Part shown: positions 21,912 to 30,236 of the stretch, piece after piece
How positions within the stretch are numbered: position 1 is the first letter of the stretch
Layout: each line of letters opens with the position of its first letter
NCBI RefSeq assembly: GCF_000759345.1
Contig: NZ_JPZL01000003.1
Span: 124,001-188,000, forward strand
DNA: 64,000 nucleotides
Reading direction: 5' to 3'
Source of the DNA: Litchfieldella xinjiangensis
GTDB lineage: Bacteria; Pseudomonadota; Gammaproteobacteria; Pseudomonadales; Halomonadaceae
Notes under the pieces: generated by a model
What the model saw: the letters and a program-made list of their open reading frames with translations, nothing else
Database searches by the model: none
Told to the model about the DNA's origin: nothing
Program-made: the position numbers and the translations under genes

Positions 21912-21938
21912 CTATCGGCACTCAGGGCCTGGACTTTA
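21912..21938 (-). promoter_or_regulatory. Candidate sigma-28 (FliA) promoter of MCP3
   Basis: On the minus strand TAAAGTCC (21938-21931), an 11-base spacer and GCCGATAG (21919-21912) match TAAAGTTT-N11-GCCGATAA at 6 of 8 and 7 of 8 positions. It lies about 53 bases upstream of the MCP3 start codon. Confidence 0.82.
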
Positions 21939-21982
21939 GGGTTTCAGCGAGATGAGCCGATGCAGGGCACGAAGCGGGATCT

Positions 21983-22016
21983 AAAAAACACCAAGGACCG
22001 CACGGGGCGGTCCTTG
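21983..22016 (-). terminator. Rho-independent terminator after the host-attachment family gene
   Basis: A perfect 10-bp stem (CAAGGACCGC / GCGGTCCTTG, 21992-22016) is followed on the minus strand by a run of six Ts (21983-21988). It begins 24 bases after the stop of the upstream gene and lies just before the MCP3 promoter region. Confidence 0.88.
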
Positions 22017-22039
22017 ATCGTAACCAGAAAATTGCTGGC

Positions 22040-22462
22040 TCAGTGGTTGAGGGTTTCCGCAATCTGGGTTTCGCTCGCCTTCGACAGATCCTTGTCGATC
22101 TCCCGGGTCACCAGGTCCCGGGTCGGCTTGTCCAGCTTGTCGCGCAGATCGCCCAGGAATTTGGGTGCCGCGACCAGCACGAACTCATCGGCCTTGTGCT
22201 GGGTCCGGGCCTGATACAGGTAGTCGGCCACTTCCTTGGCAAACGTCATGGAATGTTTTTCCATGGTCGTGACTGAAGCATCCGACTGGTTCCTGCCGTC
22301 ACCGACCGACTGGTCGACTTCACCTTTACCCCCCGTGCGCAGGTCACCTGCATGGCGCTGGCTCTCCGGATGGACGAGGGTATCCACTTCCTGCAGCGCC
22401 CCTGCTGATTGGGCAAAAACACGCGCGCGAGCCGCATCGCTGACCACGATATAAGTCGTCAT
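22040..22462 (-). CDS. Host attachment / baeRF family protein
   Basis: The 140-residue product begins MTTYIVVSDAARARVFAQSAG and continues with TLVHPESQRHAGDLRTGGKG, then SMTFAKEVADYLYQARTQHKADEFVLVAAPKFLGDLR. This matches the family historically called host attachment protein and related to bacterial eRF1-like (baeRF) domains. Its cellular role is poorly known; a ribosome-related role is proposed from the fold. The start at 22462 follows GGAGG, and the 30 residues encoded upstream look non-coding. It has its own terminator. It lies 166 bases after the formate dehydrogenase accessory gene and may or may not share its transcript. Confidence 0.82.
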   Translation of the reverse strand: MTTYIVVSDAARARVFAQSAGALQEVDTLVHPESQRHAGDLRTGGKGEVDQSVGDGRNQSDASVTTMEKHSMTFAKEVADYLYQARTQHKADEFVLVAAPKFLGDLRDKLDKPTRDLVTREIDKDLSKASETQIAETLNH

Positions 22463-22628
22463 GTTGCCTCCATTGCTGTCGATGTCTCGTGACTCCCCTG
22501 AAGTCTTCAGGGCGGAATCCGCTTCCCTTCGTTGCAGGTCGCCCGGTATCACGGGCGCTCCTGACGTCTCTGCCTACAGGATGGGTCATAGCTGGCGACG
22601 TCTCAACTCCTGCAAGCACCCCATCCAC

Positions 22629-23114
22629 TCAAGGGCCTTCGGTCGCTTTCCCCGTGTAATCGGAGACGGGCATGTCCACATCCTTGTCGAGGCGTTCGGC
22701 GAACGCCTTCAAACCATCGACCAAGGGCAGGATGGCCTGCCACAACGCGTCGTCGTTGAGCATCTTGTAGACCCCACTGACCCCCGGTGCCGAACCGCCC
22801 TCCTGTGTCGGGGAATGCTGGCCGACCGCGTCGAGCGCCGCCTTGATCGCAAAGGTCACTTTGTAGAAGCGCTCCGGAGGCATATCCGAAAGCATCATCG
22901 CCAATACGGACACGTTCTGTATGGCATTGAGCGTGCCTGGCTTGCACAAGCCGTCTACTAGCACCTTGGCGACCTGGGGATTGGCCGCCACCAGGTCGTT
23001 GGTAAAGCGCAGCACGCCATGCTCATGCAGCGTCTCCAGGAGCTGGTCGAGCTCCTCGCGGGCCGTCTTCCCGATCCGCGGTGGGGTAACGTCGTGCGAG
23101 ATTCGTTCGGCCAT
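22629..23114 (-). CDS. DUF1641 protein, ForE-like partner of formate dehydrogenase
   Basis: This 161-residue soluble protein has the DUF1641 pattern, with REELDQLLETLHEHGVLRFTNDLVA near 20-44 and NVSVLAMMLSDMPPERFYKVTFAIKAALDA. In Bacillus subtilis the DUF1641 protein YrhD pairs with the formate dehydrogenase YrhE (ForE/ForC) and links it to the quinone pool. The gene here directly follows a formate dehydrogenase: its ATG shares one base with that gene's TAA stop, so translation is coupled. The start at 23114 is fixed by this junction. A quinone-linked role is an inference from that family. No membrane segment is visible. Confidence 0.86.
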   Translation of the reverse strand: MAERISHDVTPPRIGKTAREELDQLLETLHEHGVLRFTNDLVAANPQVAKVLVDGLCKPGTLNAIQNVSVLAMMLSDMPPERFYKVTFAIKAALDAVGQHSPTQEGGSAPGVSGVYKMLNDDALWQAILPLVDGLKAFAERLDKDVDMPVSDYTGKATEGP

Positions 23115-26086
23115 TACAACTTCCTCGGATTGGCTAGAGTATGCGGTGGTAACCGATAGTCGTCCCGGGCCCACTTGACCTCGACCTCGACACCGCGGCT
23201 GGGTGTGCGTCGCCCGAAACGGTAGTTGGTGCTGGGTAGAGGTGGGGCGCCACGCTTGTCGAGCACCTCGAGCTTGACCGCAGTCTCCTTGTAGGCCGGG
23301 GTCTGCACATCGGGATCGTTATGCTCGCCAGTCAGCGCATTGACCCCCGGCTTGCCGAAGTGAATCGGCATGAACAAGGTCTTCCCGGCCACCCTGTCGG
23401 TAATGACGGCCGGAAACTCGATACTGTCGCGGCGTGAAGTCACACGTAGCCATGTGCCTTCCTCGATACCGCGTTCGGCAGCAAGCTCGGGGCTAACCTC
23501 GATGAAGCCGTGCGGTACCTGATCCCAGATGCCTGCAGAGCGTCCGGTCTGGTTGGCGCCCTGGAATTGCTCCAGCAAACGACCATTGTCGAGCATGAGA
23601 TCGTACTCGTCGTCGACGGTTTCCTCCGGTGCCTGCCACTCGAGCGGGTAAAGGTTGGCCCTGCCATCGGGGTTGGGAAAACCATCGGTATAGAGAAGTG
23701 GCGAATCGGTGCCATCCGCGGCGACTGGCCAGGAAAGCGACTTCCAGCCCTCCAGACGCTCATAGCTGACCCCGGCGAACATCGGTGCAATGCTCGCGCA
23801 CTCGTCCATGATCTGTGACGGGTGGGTATACCCCCAGTCGTAGCCCATGCGGGCCGCCAGGTCAGTCAGGATCCGCCAGTCGGGGCGGCTATCGCCCAAC
23901 GGTTCGAGCACCTGGTAGGCGCGCTGGATGCGCCGCTCGGTATTGACGTAGGTACCCTCTTGCTCGACGCTCGGACAGGCGGGCAGGACCACATCGGCGA
24001 ACTCGGCAGTGCGGCTCAGGAAGACATCCTGCACCACCATGAAGTCGAGATTCTCGAAGGCCGAGTGCACATTGTGCGTGTTGGCATCGGAGAAGGCGGT
24101 CTCCTCGCCGATGACGTACATGGCCTTGATATTGCCCTTCTCTGCCGACTGCACCATCAGAAAGTTGCCTTCGCCCACCTTGTCGGAGAGCTGCTCGGGA
24201 TCGACCCCCCACCCCTTGGCCCAACGCTTGCGCGCCTCGGGGTCGGAGACCTTCTCATAGCCGGGATACATATTGCGCAGGCAGCCGAAGTCACTGGCCC
24301 CCTGCACGTTGTTGTGGCCGCGCATCGGGTAACCACCGGTGCCCGGCTTGCCATAGTTGCCGGTAACCAGCAGCAGGTTGGAGAGCGAGGTGCTGATGTC
24401 CGAACCGTGGCTGTGCTGGGTGATACCCATGGCCCACAGCAGGCAAACGCTATCGGCACGGCCGATCATCTCGGCGGTGTCGATCAATGCCTGGCGCGAG
24501 ATACCGGTAATGCGCTCGGCATACTCCAGGGTGAACGGCTCGAGGGATTCGCGGTACGCGGCGACATCGTTGACCCATTTCTCGAGAAAGGGCATGTCGG
24601 CAAGATCATTGTCGAACATGTAACGCGACAGTGCCGAAGCCCAGACCAGATCGGTGCTGGCGTTGGGACGCAGGAAGATATCGGCACGCTCGGCCATTTC
24701 ATGCTTGCGCGGATCAACGACAATCAGTTTCTGTCCGCGCAGCTTGTGGGCCGCCTTGATCTTGGAGGCGATGACCGGGTGATTCTCGGCAGTGTTGCTG
24801 CCCACGATCACCACCACCTCGGCCCGCTCGATATCCTGGATCGTTCCCGCATCCCCACCGTAGCCGACGGTACGGAACAGGCCCTTGGTGGCCGGGTTCT
24901 GGCAGTAACGCGACGAATTGTCTACGCTGTTCGTCCCTATGATCAGCCGCGCAATCTTCTGTACCAGATAGGCCTGCTCGTTACTGCCCTTGCTCGAGCC
25001 GATGAAGCCCAGGCTATCCGGGCCATGAGTGTCACGAACCTTGAGCAGACGCCGCGCCACCAGGTCCAGCGCCTCGTCCCACCCCGCTTCACGGAAGCGT
25101 CCGTTCTCACGGATCAAGGGCATGGTCAGGCGTTTCTCGCTGTTGACGAAGTCCCAGGCGAACTTGCCCTTGATGCACGTTGAGATGCCATTGGCGGGGG
25201 CGTCCGGCGTCGGCTGGACCTTGAGGATGTGTCGATCGCGCGTCCACATCTCGAACGAGCAGCCGACACCGCAGTAGGTACATACCGTCTTGGTCTTCTT
25301 GAGCCCCGGCTGACGCCAGGCTGAATCCATCTCGGACAGCCCCGACACCGGCGTCGCCCCGGTGGTGGTTTCCAATACCTTGATCGCTTCGATCATGGGA
25401 CGCTTCAGCGACCAAGGCATGTCGGTGAACGGCCCCGCATGCGTGTTCATGCTGTTTTCCATCAACGCATTGCAGGGACAGACGGTGACACAGTGACCGC
25501 AGTGCACGCAGCTGGAATCGTTGATCTCCTTGCCGCCGTCCCACAGCACGCGTGGATTATCGCTGGCATAGTCGATGGTCAGGGTCTCGTTGACCTCGAC
25601 GTTCTGGCAGGCCTCGACGCAGCGGCCACACAAGATGCATTGGTCCGGGTCGTAGGTATAAAAGGGGCTGGAGGTGTCCTTGGGGTACGGCTTGCCCTTG
25701 AACTCATACTGCTGAATGGGGATCTGCATATCCACCATGGCGTTATGCAGGGTGCAATCCCCATTGTTGTTCTCGCAGACCGTGCAGTAGAGCTCGTGTT
25801 TGCTGAGCAGACGGTCCATGCCCTCTTCACGGGCGGCTCGAGCGCCTTCATGTTGGCTCGATACTTCCAGGCCCTCATTGGCCTGCAGGGTACAGCCTCG
25901 CTTGAGTTCGCCGTCGACCTCGACCCAGCAGGCATCGCACGTCTCGATCGCTCCGAGAGACGGGTGGTAACAGACATGCGGCAGATCGATGTCGTGGGTC
26001 TCGAGAAACTCGACCAGGGGCATGCCTTGCTTTCCGGAGAGTCGCTTGCCGTCATAGACGATGGTGCAGTCGGAGGCCTTGTTCAT
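23114..26086 (-). CDS. Formate dehydrogenase catalytic subunit, ForC/YrhE type
   Basis: This 990-residue protein is a molybdo/tungsto-bis(MGD) formate dehydrogenase. The N-terminal ferredoxin domain has a [2Fe-2S] set (Cys39, 50, 53, 65) and a His97-Cys101-Cys104-Cys111 cluster site. Two [4Fe-4S] sets follow (Cys150, 153, 156, 160 and Cys193, 196, 199, 203), then the Mo-domain cluster (Cys269, 272, 276, 304). The predicted metal ligand is Cys395 in SSRYCQNPAT. The next residue is Gln396, where canonical formate dehydrogenases have His; this matches the Bacillus YrhE/YjgC type. It is coupled to a DUF1641 gene and lacks FdsB/FdsG or membrane subunits nearby, so it is probably quinone-linked. 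Confidence 0.9.
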   Translation of the reverse strand: MNKASDCTIVYDGKRLSGKQGMPLVEFLETHDIDLPHVCYHPSLGAIETCDACWVEVDGELKRGCTLQANEGLEVSSQHEGARAAREEGMDRLLSKHELYCTVCENNNGDCTLHNAMVDMQIPIQQYEFKGKPYPKDTSSPFYTYDPDQCILCGRCVEACQNVEVNETLTIDYASDNPRVLWDGGKEINDSSCVHCGHCVTVCPCNALMENSMNTHAGPFTDMPWSLKRPMIEAIKVLETTTGATPVSGLSEMDSAWRQPGLKKTKTVCTYCGVGCSFEMWTRDRHILKVQPTPDAPANGISTCIKGKFAWDFVNSEKRLTMPLIRENGRFREAGWDEALDLVARRLLKVRDTHGPDSLGFIGSSKGSNEQAYLVQKIARLIIGTNSVDNSSRYCQNPATKGLFRTVGYGGDAGTIQDIERAEVVVIVGSNTAENHPVIASKIKAAHKLRGQKLIVVDPRKHEMAERADIFLRPNASTDLVWASALSRYMFDNDLADMPFLEKWVNDVAAYRESLEPFTLEYAERITGISRQALIDTAEMIGRADSVCLLWAMGITQHSHGSDISTSLSNLLLVTGNYGKPGTGGYPMRGHNNVQGASDFGCLRNMYPGYEKVSDPEARKRWAKGWGVDPEQLSDKVGEGNFLMVQSAEKGNIKAMYVIGEETAFSDANTHNVHSAFENLDFMVVQDVFLSRTAEFADVVLPACPSVEQEGTYVNTERRIQRAYQVLEPLGDSRPDWRILTDLAARMGYDWGYTHPSQIMDECASIAPMFAGVSYERLEGWKSLSWPVAADGTDSPLLYTDGFPNPDGRANLYPLEWQAPEETVDDEYDLMLDNGRLLEQFQGANQTGRSAGIWDQVPHGFIEVSPELAAERGIEEGTWLRVTSRRDSIEFPAVITDRVAGKTLFMPIHFGKPGVNALTGEHNDPDVQTPAYKETAVKLEVLDKRGAPPLPSTNYRFGRRTPSRGVEVEVKWARDDYRLPPHTLANPRKL

Positions 26087-26439
26087 GTGTCATCCCTGAT
26101 TGCTTTCTGGGGCACCGACACACTGCCGGCACGAGACGTCTCCCTGGCAGTCGAAGCGTCCGTCGCGTCGATGACGGGAGTACCGGTACGAGAGGCATCG
26201 GTGTCCCTTGAACCTAGTCAAAGGCCAGTGGGTTGTCTAAACGTCAGGTTTCAAGAGCAAGAAAGGCAATACAGAACGGTCGAAAAGACACACAAGGCTA
26301 CCCGGCGACACACGGCTTTTCGTCCTCACGCGAGATGGCGCACTTGTCCCCAGAACCTGTTAGCATCGCCCTTGCCGGCACGGAGGTCGGCGCAACCGGC
26401 CTGCATCGCTCGTGCCGACTCACTGGGAGGTCCCCTCAT
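26087..26439. other. Intergenic region without recognisable gene
   Basis: These 353 bases separate the divergent formate dehydrogenase and small membrane protein genes. An AGGGA Shine-Dalgarno sequence precedes the dehydrogenase start and GGGAGG precedes the plus-strand gene. I see no convincing promoter, sigma-54 site, formate-regulator site or RNA gene. Open frames here have no conserved character. Confidence 0.5.
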
Positions 26440-26922
26440 ATGCGACAGTTCCTATTCCCGCGTCGCCCCTTGTCGCGACGCACCCTGTTGTCTTGTCATC
26501 TGATGCTGCAAATTACCCTGCTGGTCGTCGCAGTGGCTTGGCTTGCTCCTCGCACGCCATGGCTTGCCGACACGACCTGGGCCGAGGCTTGGCCGCCCCT
26601 GGTGCTCGGCATCGCTGTTACTCTGCTCGGCATGGCGGGCCTGCGCCTGGTGGTCGAACTTGCGCTGCTCCCCCACTACCTGGCAGCCCAGCGTGACGGC
26701 TTTGCGCCCAGCGCGGTCATCACCCGCTCCTTCGATCGCCGCCCGGCCGTCCACGACACGCAGGACAGCTGGATCAGTGGTCAACGGCGCGAGGATGACG
26801 ATGCCGTGCTGGGGGAAGCGCGTGTCACCCAGCCGGCCACTCCCATGATGCGCCGCCGAAACAAAGCGGAGCCGACGCTCGACTTCACCAGCACGACGAC
26901 TCGCCAGGAACCGCAACTGTAA
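26440..26922 (+). CDS. Small two-helix membrane protein, unknown function
   Basis: The 160-residue product starts MRQFLFPRRPLSRRTLLSC and has two hydrophobic helices (about 17-38 and 52-80). A hydrophilic C-terminal half follows with LPHYLAAQRDGFAPSAVITRSFDRRPAVHDT and a basic stretch (MMRRRNKAEP). GGGAGG lies nine bases before the ATG at 26440. Basic residues before the first helix suggest both ends face the cytoplasm. I do not recognise a family. It is divergent from formate dehydrogenase and ends at a bidirectional terminator shared with aapP. Confidence 0.6.
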   Translation: MRQFLFPRRPLSRRTLLSCHLMLQITLLVVAVAWLAPRTPWLADTTWAEAWPPLVLGIAVTLLGMAGLRLVVELALLPHYLAAQRDGFAPSAVITRSFDRRPAVHDTQDSWISGQRREDDDAVLGEARVTQPATPMMRRRNKAEPTLDFTSTTTRQEPQL

Positions 26923-26973
26923 GGTTACGGCTTCACTCGCCCTGCACTCTCGTTGGATGGGATATCCACAATG

Positions 26974-27004
26974 CAAAAGCCCCGGACTTGAGCCGGGGCT
27001 TTTG
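26974..27004. terminator. Bidirectional rho-independent terminator
   Basis: A perfect 12-bp stem (CAAAAGCCCCGG / CCGGGGCTTTTG) with a 7-base loop is followed by TTTT on the plus side and a T-rich stretch on the minus side. It lies between the small membrane protein gene and the convergent aapP. Confidence 0.9.
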
Positions 27005-27035
27005 TTTTACCGCGCAAGCGACAGGATGCCAGGAC

Positions 27036-27806
27036 TCAGTGCCCTAGGATCTGGCTCAGGAAGAGCTGGGTTCGCTCGGACTGCGGATTGTTGAAGAACG
27101 GTTCGGGTGCATTCTCTTCGATGATCTGCCCCTGATCCATGAAGATCACCCGATCGGCAACGGTCTTGGCGAAGCCCATTTCATGCGTCACACAGAGCAT
27201 GGTCATGCCCTCTTCGGCGAGCTCGACCATGACATCCAGCACCTCCTTGATCATTTCCGGATCAAGGGCCGAGGTCGGCTCGTCGAACAGCATCACTTCG
27301 GGATGCATGCACAGCGAACGCGCAATCGCCACGCGCTGCTGTTGCCCACCGGAGAGCTGACCCGGGTACTTGCGTGCCTGCTCGGCGATCTTGACCCGCT
27401 CGAGATATTGCATGGCCATTCGCTCGGCCTCTCGCCGCGGCTTCTTCTGCACCCACATCTGCGCCAGACAACAATTCTCGAGCACCGTCAGGTGGGGGAA
27501 CAGATTGAAGTGCTGGAAGACCATGCCGACATGACGACGGATCTCCTCGATGCGCTTGACGTCCTGGGTCAGCGCTAGCCCCGCCACCTCGATCTCGCCC
27601 TGCTGGTGCTCCTCAAGGTGATTGATGCAGCGGATCATGGTCGACTTGCCGGAGCCCGACGGGCCACAGATGACGATCCGCTCGCCGCGCTTCACCGAGA
27701 GGTTGATGTCGCGCAGTACGTGGAAGTCCCCGTACCACTTGTTGACGCCTCGCATCTCGACCATCGGTGTCGTCGCGTTGGACTGGGAAATCGCTTGTTC
27801 ACTCAT
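27036..27806 (-). CDS. aapP: Amino-acid ABC transporter ATP-binding protein AapP
   Basis: This is the ATPase that drives an amino-acid importer. The 256-residue product has Walker [10 protein letters not shown], a Q-loop near [11 protein letters not shown], the signature [15 protein letters not shown], Walker [13 protein letters not shown] and the switch His in CVTHEMG. This is the full set of a functional PAAT-family ATPase (GlnQ/AapP type). The start at 27806 ([11 protein letters not shown]) is preceded by AGGA. It is the last gene of aapJ-aapQ-aapM-aapP, 19 bases after aapM, and is followed by a terminator. Confidence 0.93.
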   Translation of the reverse strand: MSEQAISQSNATTPMVEMRGVNKWYGDFHVLRDINLSVKRGERIVICGPSGSGKSTMIRCINHLEEHQQGEIEVAGLALTQDVKRIEEIRRHVGMVFQHFNLFPHLTVLENCCLAQMWVQKKPRREAERMAMQYLERVKIAEQARKYPGQLSGGQQQRVAIARSLCMHPEVMLFDEPTSALDPEMIKEVLDVMVELAEEGMTMLCVTHEMGFAKTVADRVIFMDQGQIIEENAPEPFFNNPQSERTQLFLSQILGH

Positions 27807-27825
27807 TATGTTTATCCTTGCGTGC

Positions 27826-28926
27826 TCAGCGCTTATGGCCGGTGTGCAGCTTCCGCTCGAGATACTGGCTATAGCGCGACATGCTGAAACAGAAGATCCA
27901 GAACACCAGGGCGGCGAAGGCATAACCTTCCACCGAGAAGCCCAGCCAGCGGGAATCCGACAGTGCCGCCTGTACGATGCCCAGCAGGTCGAAGAGGCCG
28001 ATGATCATGACCAGGGTGGTGTCCTTGAACAGCGAGATGAAGGTGTTGACGATCCCTGGAATCATCATTTTCAGGGCCTGGGGAAGCACGATCAGACCCA
28101 TGCGCTTCCAGTAGCCCATGCCCAGGGCGGCAGCCGCCTCTTCCTGGCCCCGCGGAATCGCCTGCAACCCGCCCCGAATGACCTCGGCCATGTAGGCGCT
28201 CTGGAATAGGGTGATACCGATCAAGGCCCGAACCAGGCGGTCGACGTTCATGCCGGTCGGCAGGAACAACGGCAGCATGACCGAGGCCATGAACAGCACC
28301 GTAATCAGCGGAACGCCTCGCCAGAACTCGATGAAGATCACGCTGAAGCTCTTGACGATGGGCATCTTCGAGCGACGCCCCAGCGCCAGCAGTGTCCCGA
28401 TGGGCAGCGCCGCGACCATCCCCACCACGGCCAGCACCAGCGTCAGCATCAGCCCGCCCCAGCGGTGCGTCTCGACCACGGGCAGTCCGAAGCGTCCGCC
28501 ATACAACAGGGCGAAAGCGACGAAGGGAAACACCACCAGGGTCGCGACGGCTACCCAGCGCTTGAGAGGCAGCCGCGGGATGGCCAACCAGGCGATCAGC
28601 ACGGCAAACAGGCCGAAGGTCACGTTGACTCGCCAGATCTCATGGCGCGGATAGAGCCCGTAGATGAACTGGCCGATACGGGCATTGATGAATACCCAGC
28701 AGGCCCCCTCGCGGGAGCAGTCGTCCCGGCTGGTACCCACCCAATCGGCATCGATGAAGGCCCACTGAATCGTCGGTACCAGCAGCGAGACCAACAGGTA
28801 GATAGCCGCCAGGCTGAGGATCGTGTTGATCGGGCCACTGAACAGGTTGGCGCGCAACCAGGCGACAGGGCCGATGGTATGGGTCGGCGCCGGTCGCGCC
28901 TCGATCACGGTTCGATTATGAATCAT
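27826..28926 (-). CDS. aapM: Amino-acid ABC transporter permease AapM
   Basis: This 366-residue permease has a long N-terminal part with extra helices typical of the Aap subfamily and a C-terminal PAAT permease domain with [27 protein letters not shown] and the EAA-like loop [31 protein letters not shown], which docks onto AapP. It starts at 28926 ([10 protein letters not shown]), 9 bases after aapQ, in the same operon. Together with AapQ it forms the membrane channel for general L-amino acids. Confidence 0.91.
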   Translation of the reverse strand: MIHNRTVIEARPAPTHTIGPVAWLRANLFSGPINTILSLAAIYLLVSLLVPTIQWAFIDADWVGTSRDDCSREGACWVFINARIGQFIYGLYPRHEIWRVNVTFGLFAVLIAWLAIPRLPLKRWVAVATLVVFPFVAFALLYGGRFGLPVVETHRWGGLMLTLVLAVVGMVAALPIGTLLALGRRSKMPIVKSFSVIFIEFWRGVPLITVLFMASVMLPLFLPTGMNVDRLVRALIGITLFQSAYMAEVIRGGLQAIPRGQEEAAAALGMGYWKRMGLIVLPQALKMMIPGIVNTFISLFKDTTLVMIIGLFDLLGIVQAALSDSRWLGFSVEGYAFAALVFWIFCFSMSRYSQYLERKLHTGHKR

Positions 28927-28935
28927 GACGCTCTC

Positions 28936-30126
28936 CTAGCGTTCCACCAGCGCCACACGGGCGTTGAACCAGTTCATGAACGTCGATACCAGCAAGCTGA
29001 TGGTCAGGTAGACCGCCATGGTCATGGCAATGACCTCGATCGCCTGGCCGGTCTGGTTGAGCGTGGTACCGGCGAACACCGACACCAGGTCGGGATAGCC
29101 GATGGCTGTGGCCAGCGAGGAGTTCTTGATCAGGTTGAGGTACTGGCTGGTCAGCGGTGGGATGATCACGCGCATGGCCTGGGGCACGATGACCAGCCGC
29201 AGGATCAGGCCCTGCGGCAGGCTGAGTGCCTGGGCGGCTTCGGTCTGGCCATGGGAAATGGCCTGAATGCCCGAACGCACGATCTCGGCAATGAACGAGG
29301 CGGTATAGATCGATAGCGCCAGCCACAGTGCCAGGAATTCAGGGATGACCGTGATCCCGCCGCGGAAATTGAAGCCACTCAAGGCCGGCACGTCCCAGGT
29401 CACCGGCACCCCAGTCACGAGCAATACCAGTAACGGCAGACCGAGAATCAGCGCGAGACTGATCCAGCCGGCGGGCAGTCGCTTGCCGGTCGCCTCTTGC
29501 CGGCGCTTATTCCAGAGAGCGAAGGCAATACTCGCCACCACGGCAATGACGAAGGCCGCGGGAATCAGTCCAAACCCCGAAAGGAACTGCGGTTCGGGCA
29601 GGTAGAGCCCGCGCACGTTGAGGAAGATCACCTCGCCGAGGGACATGCTCTCGCGTGCGCTGGGCATGGTCCGCAGCACCGCGAAATACCAGAAGAAAAT
29701 CTGCAACAGCAGAGGGATATTGCGAAATATCTCGATGTAGCACGTCGCGAGCCGAGCGATCAGCCAGTTGGGTGACAGACGTGCGATACCCACGACGAAG
29801 CCGATGATCGTGGCCGCCAGTACCCCGAGCGCCGAAACGATCAGCGTATTGAGCAGGCCCACCAGGAACGTGCGACCGTAGCTGCTTTCCGAAGAGTAAT
29901 CGATCAGGCTCTGGACGATACCGAAGCCTGCAGTATTGGTTAGAAAGCCGAAGCCGGTCGTGATGCCACGTGCCGCCAGGTTGTCCTGAGTGTTGTTGAC
30001 GATCCCCAGCAGGAAGATCGCTACACCGATCATCAACAGGATCTGGAAGGTCAGGGCACGCTTGGCGGGATCACGCCAGAACGGAGGCTTGGGGCGCCGC
30101 AAGGGAGCCTTTGATGGTACAGACAT
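28936..30126 (-). CDS. aapQ: Amino-acid ABC transporter permease AapQ
   Basis: This 396-residue permease begins with a basic segment (APLRRPKPPFWRDPAKRAL) and a helix, has a periplasmic stretch with LAARGITTGFGFL that is typical of AapQ, and ends in a PAAT domain with IEIFRNIPLLLQIFFWYFAV and QAISHGQTEAAQALSLPQGLILRLVIVPQAM. It pairs with AapM. It is separated from the binding-protein gene aapJ by 110 bases carrying two perfect hairpins, which may lower its expression relative to aapJ. Confidence 0.91.
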   Translation of the reverse strand: MSVPSKAPLRRPKPPFWRDPAKRALTFQILLMIGVAIFLLGIVNNTQDNLAARGITTGFGFLTNTAGFGIVQSLIDYSSESSYGRTFLVGLLNTLIVSALGVLAATIIGFVVGIARLSPNWLIARLATCYIEIFRNIPLLLQIFFWYFAVLRTMPSARESMSLGEVIFLNVRGLYLPEPQFLSGFGLIPAAFVIAVVASIAFALWNKRRQEATGKRLPAGWISLALILGLPLLVLLVTGVPVTWDVPALSGFNFRGGITVIPEFLALWLALSIYTASFIAEIVRSGIQAISHGQTEAAQALSLPQGLILRLVIVPQAMRVIIPPLTSQYLNLIKNSSLATAIGYPDLVSVFAGTTLNQTGQAIEVIAMTMAVYLTISLLVSTFMNWFNARVALVER

Positions 30127-30162
30127 GGGTTACGTCCCCGCCAGGAGTCAGATAGCTACCGC

Positions 30163-30192
30163 GTGCAGGGCCGGGATCTTCCGGCCCTGCAC
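30163..30192 (-). repeat. Perfect hairpin between aapJ and aapQ (distal)
   Basis: A perfect 12-bp inverted repeat (GTGCAGGGCCGG / CCGGCCCTGCAC) with a 6-base loop. It has no following T-run, so full termination is unlikely. It probably protects the aapJ mRNA 3' end or attenuates readthrough into aapQMP. Confidence 0.75.
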
Positions 30193-30200
30193 CGAAACAG

Positions 30201-30222
30201 GGCTCCGGCGGATGCCGGAGCC
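30201..30222 (-). repeat. Perfect hairpin between aapJ and aapQ (proximal)
   Basis: A perfect 9-bp inverted repeat (GGCTCCGGC / GCCGGAGCC) with a 4-base loop starts 14 bases after the aapJ stop codon. It is one of two tandem hairpins in this gap and lacks a U-tract. Confidence 0.75.
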
Positions 30223-30236
30223 TTCAGGCGAGACGT

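Noticed and set aside
23822-25183. Plus-strand open frame opposite formate dehydrogenase
   Set aside because: It mirrors the codons of a well-conserved enzyme and has no Shine-Dalgarno sequence or domain.
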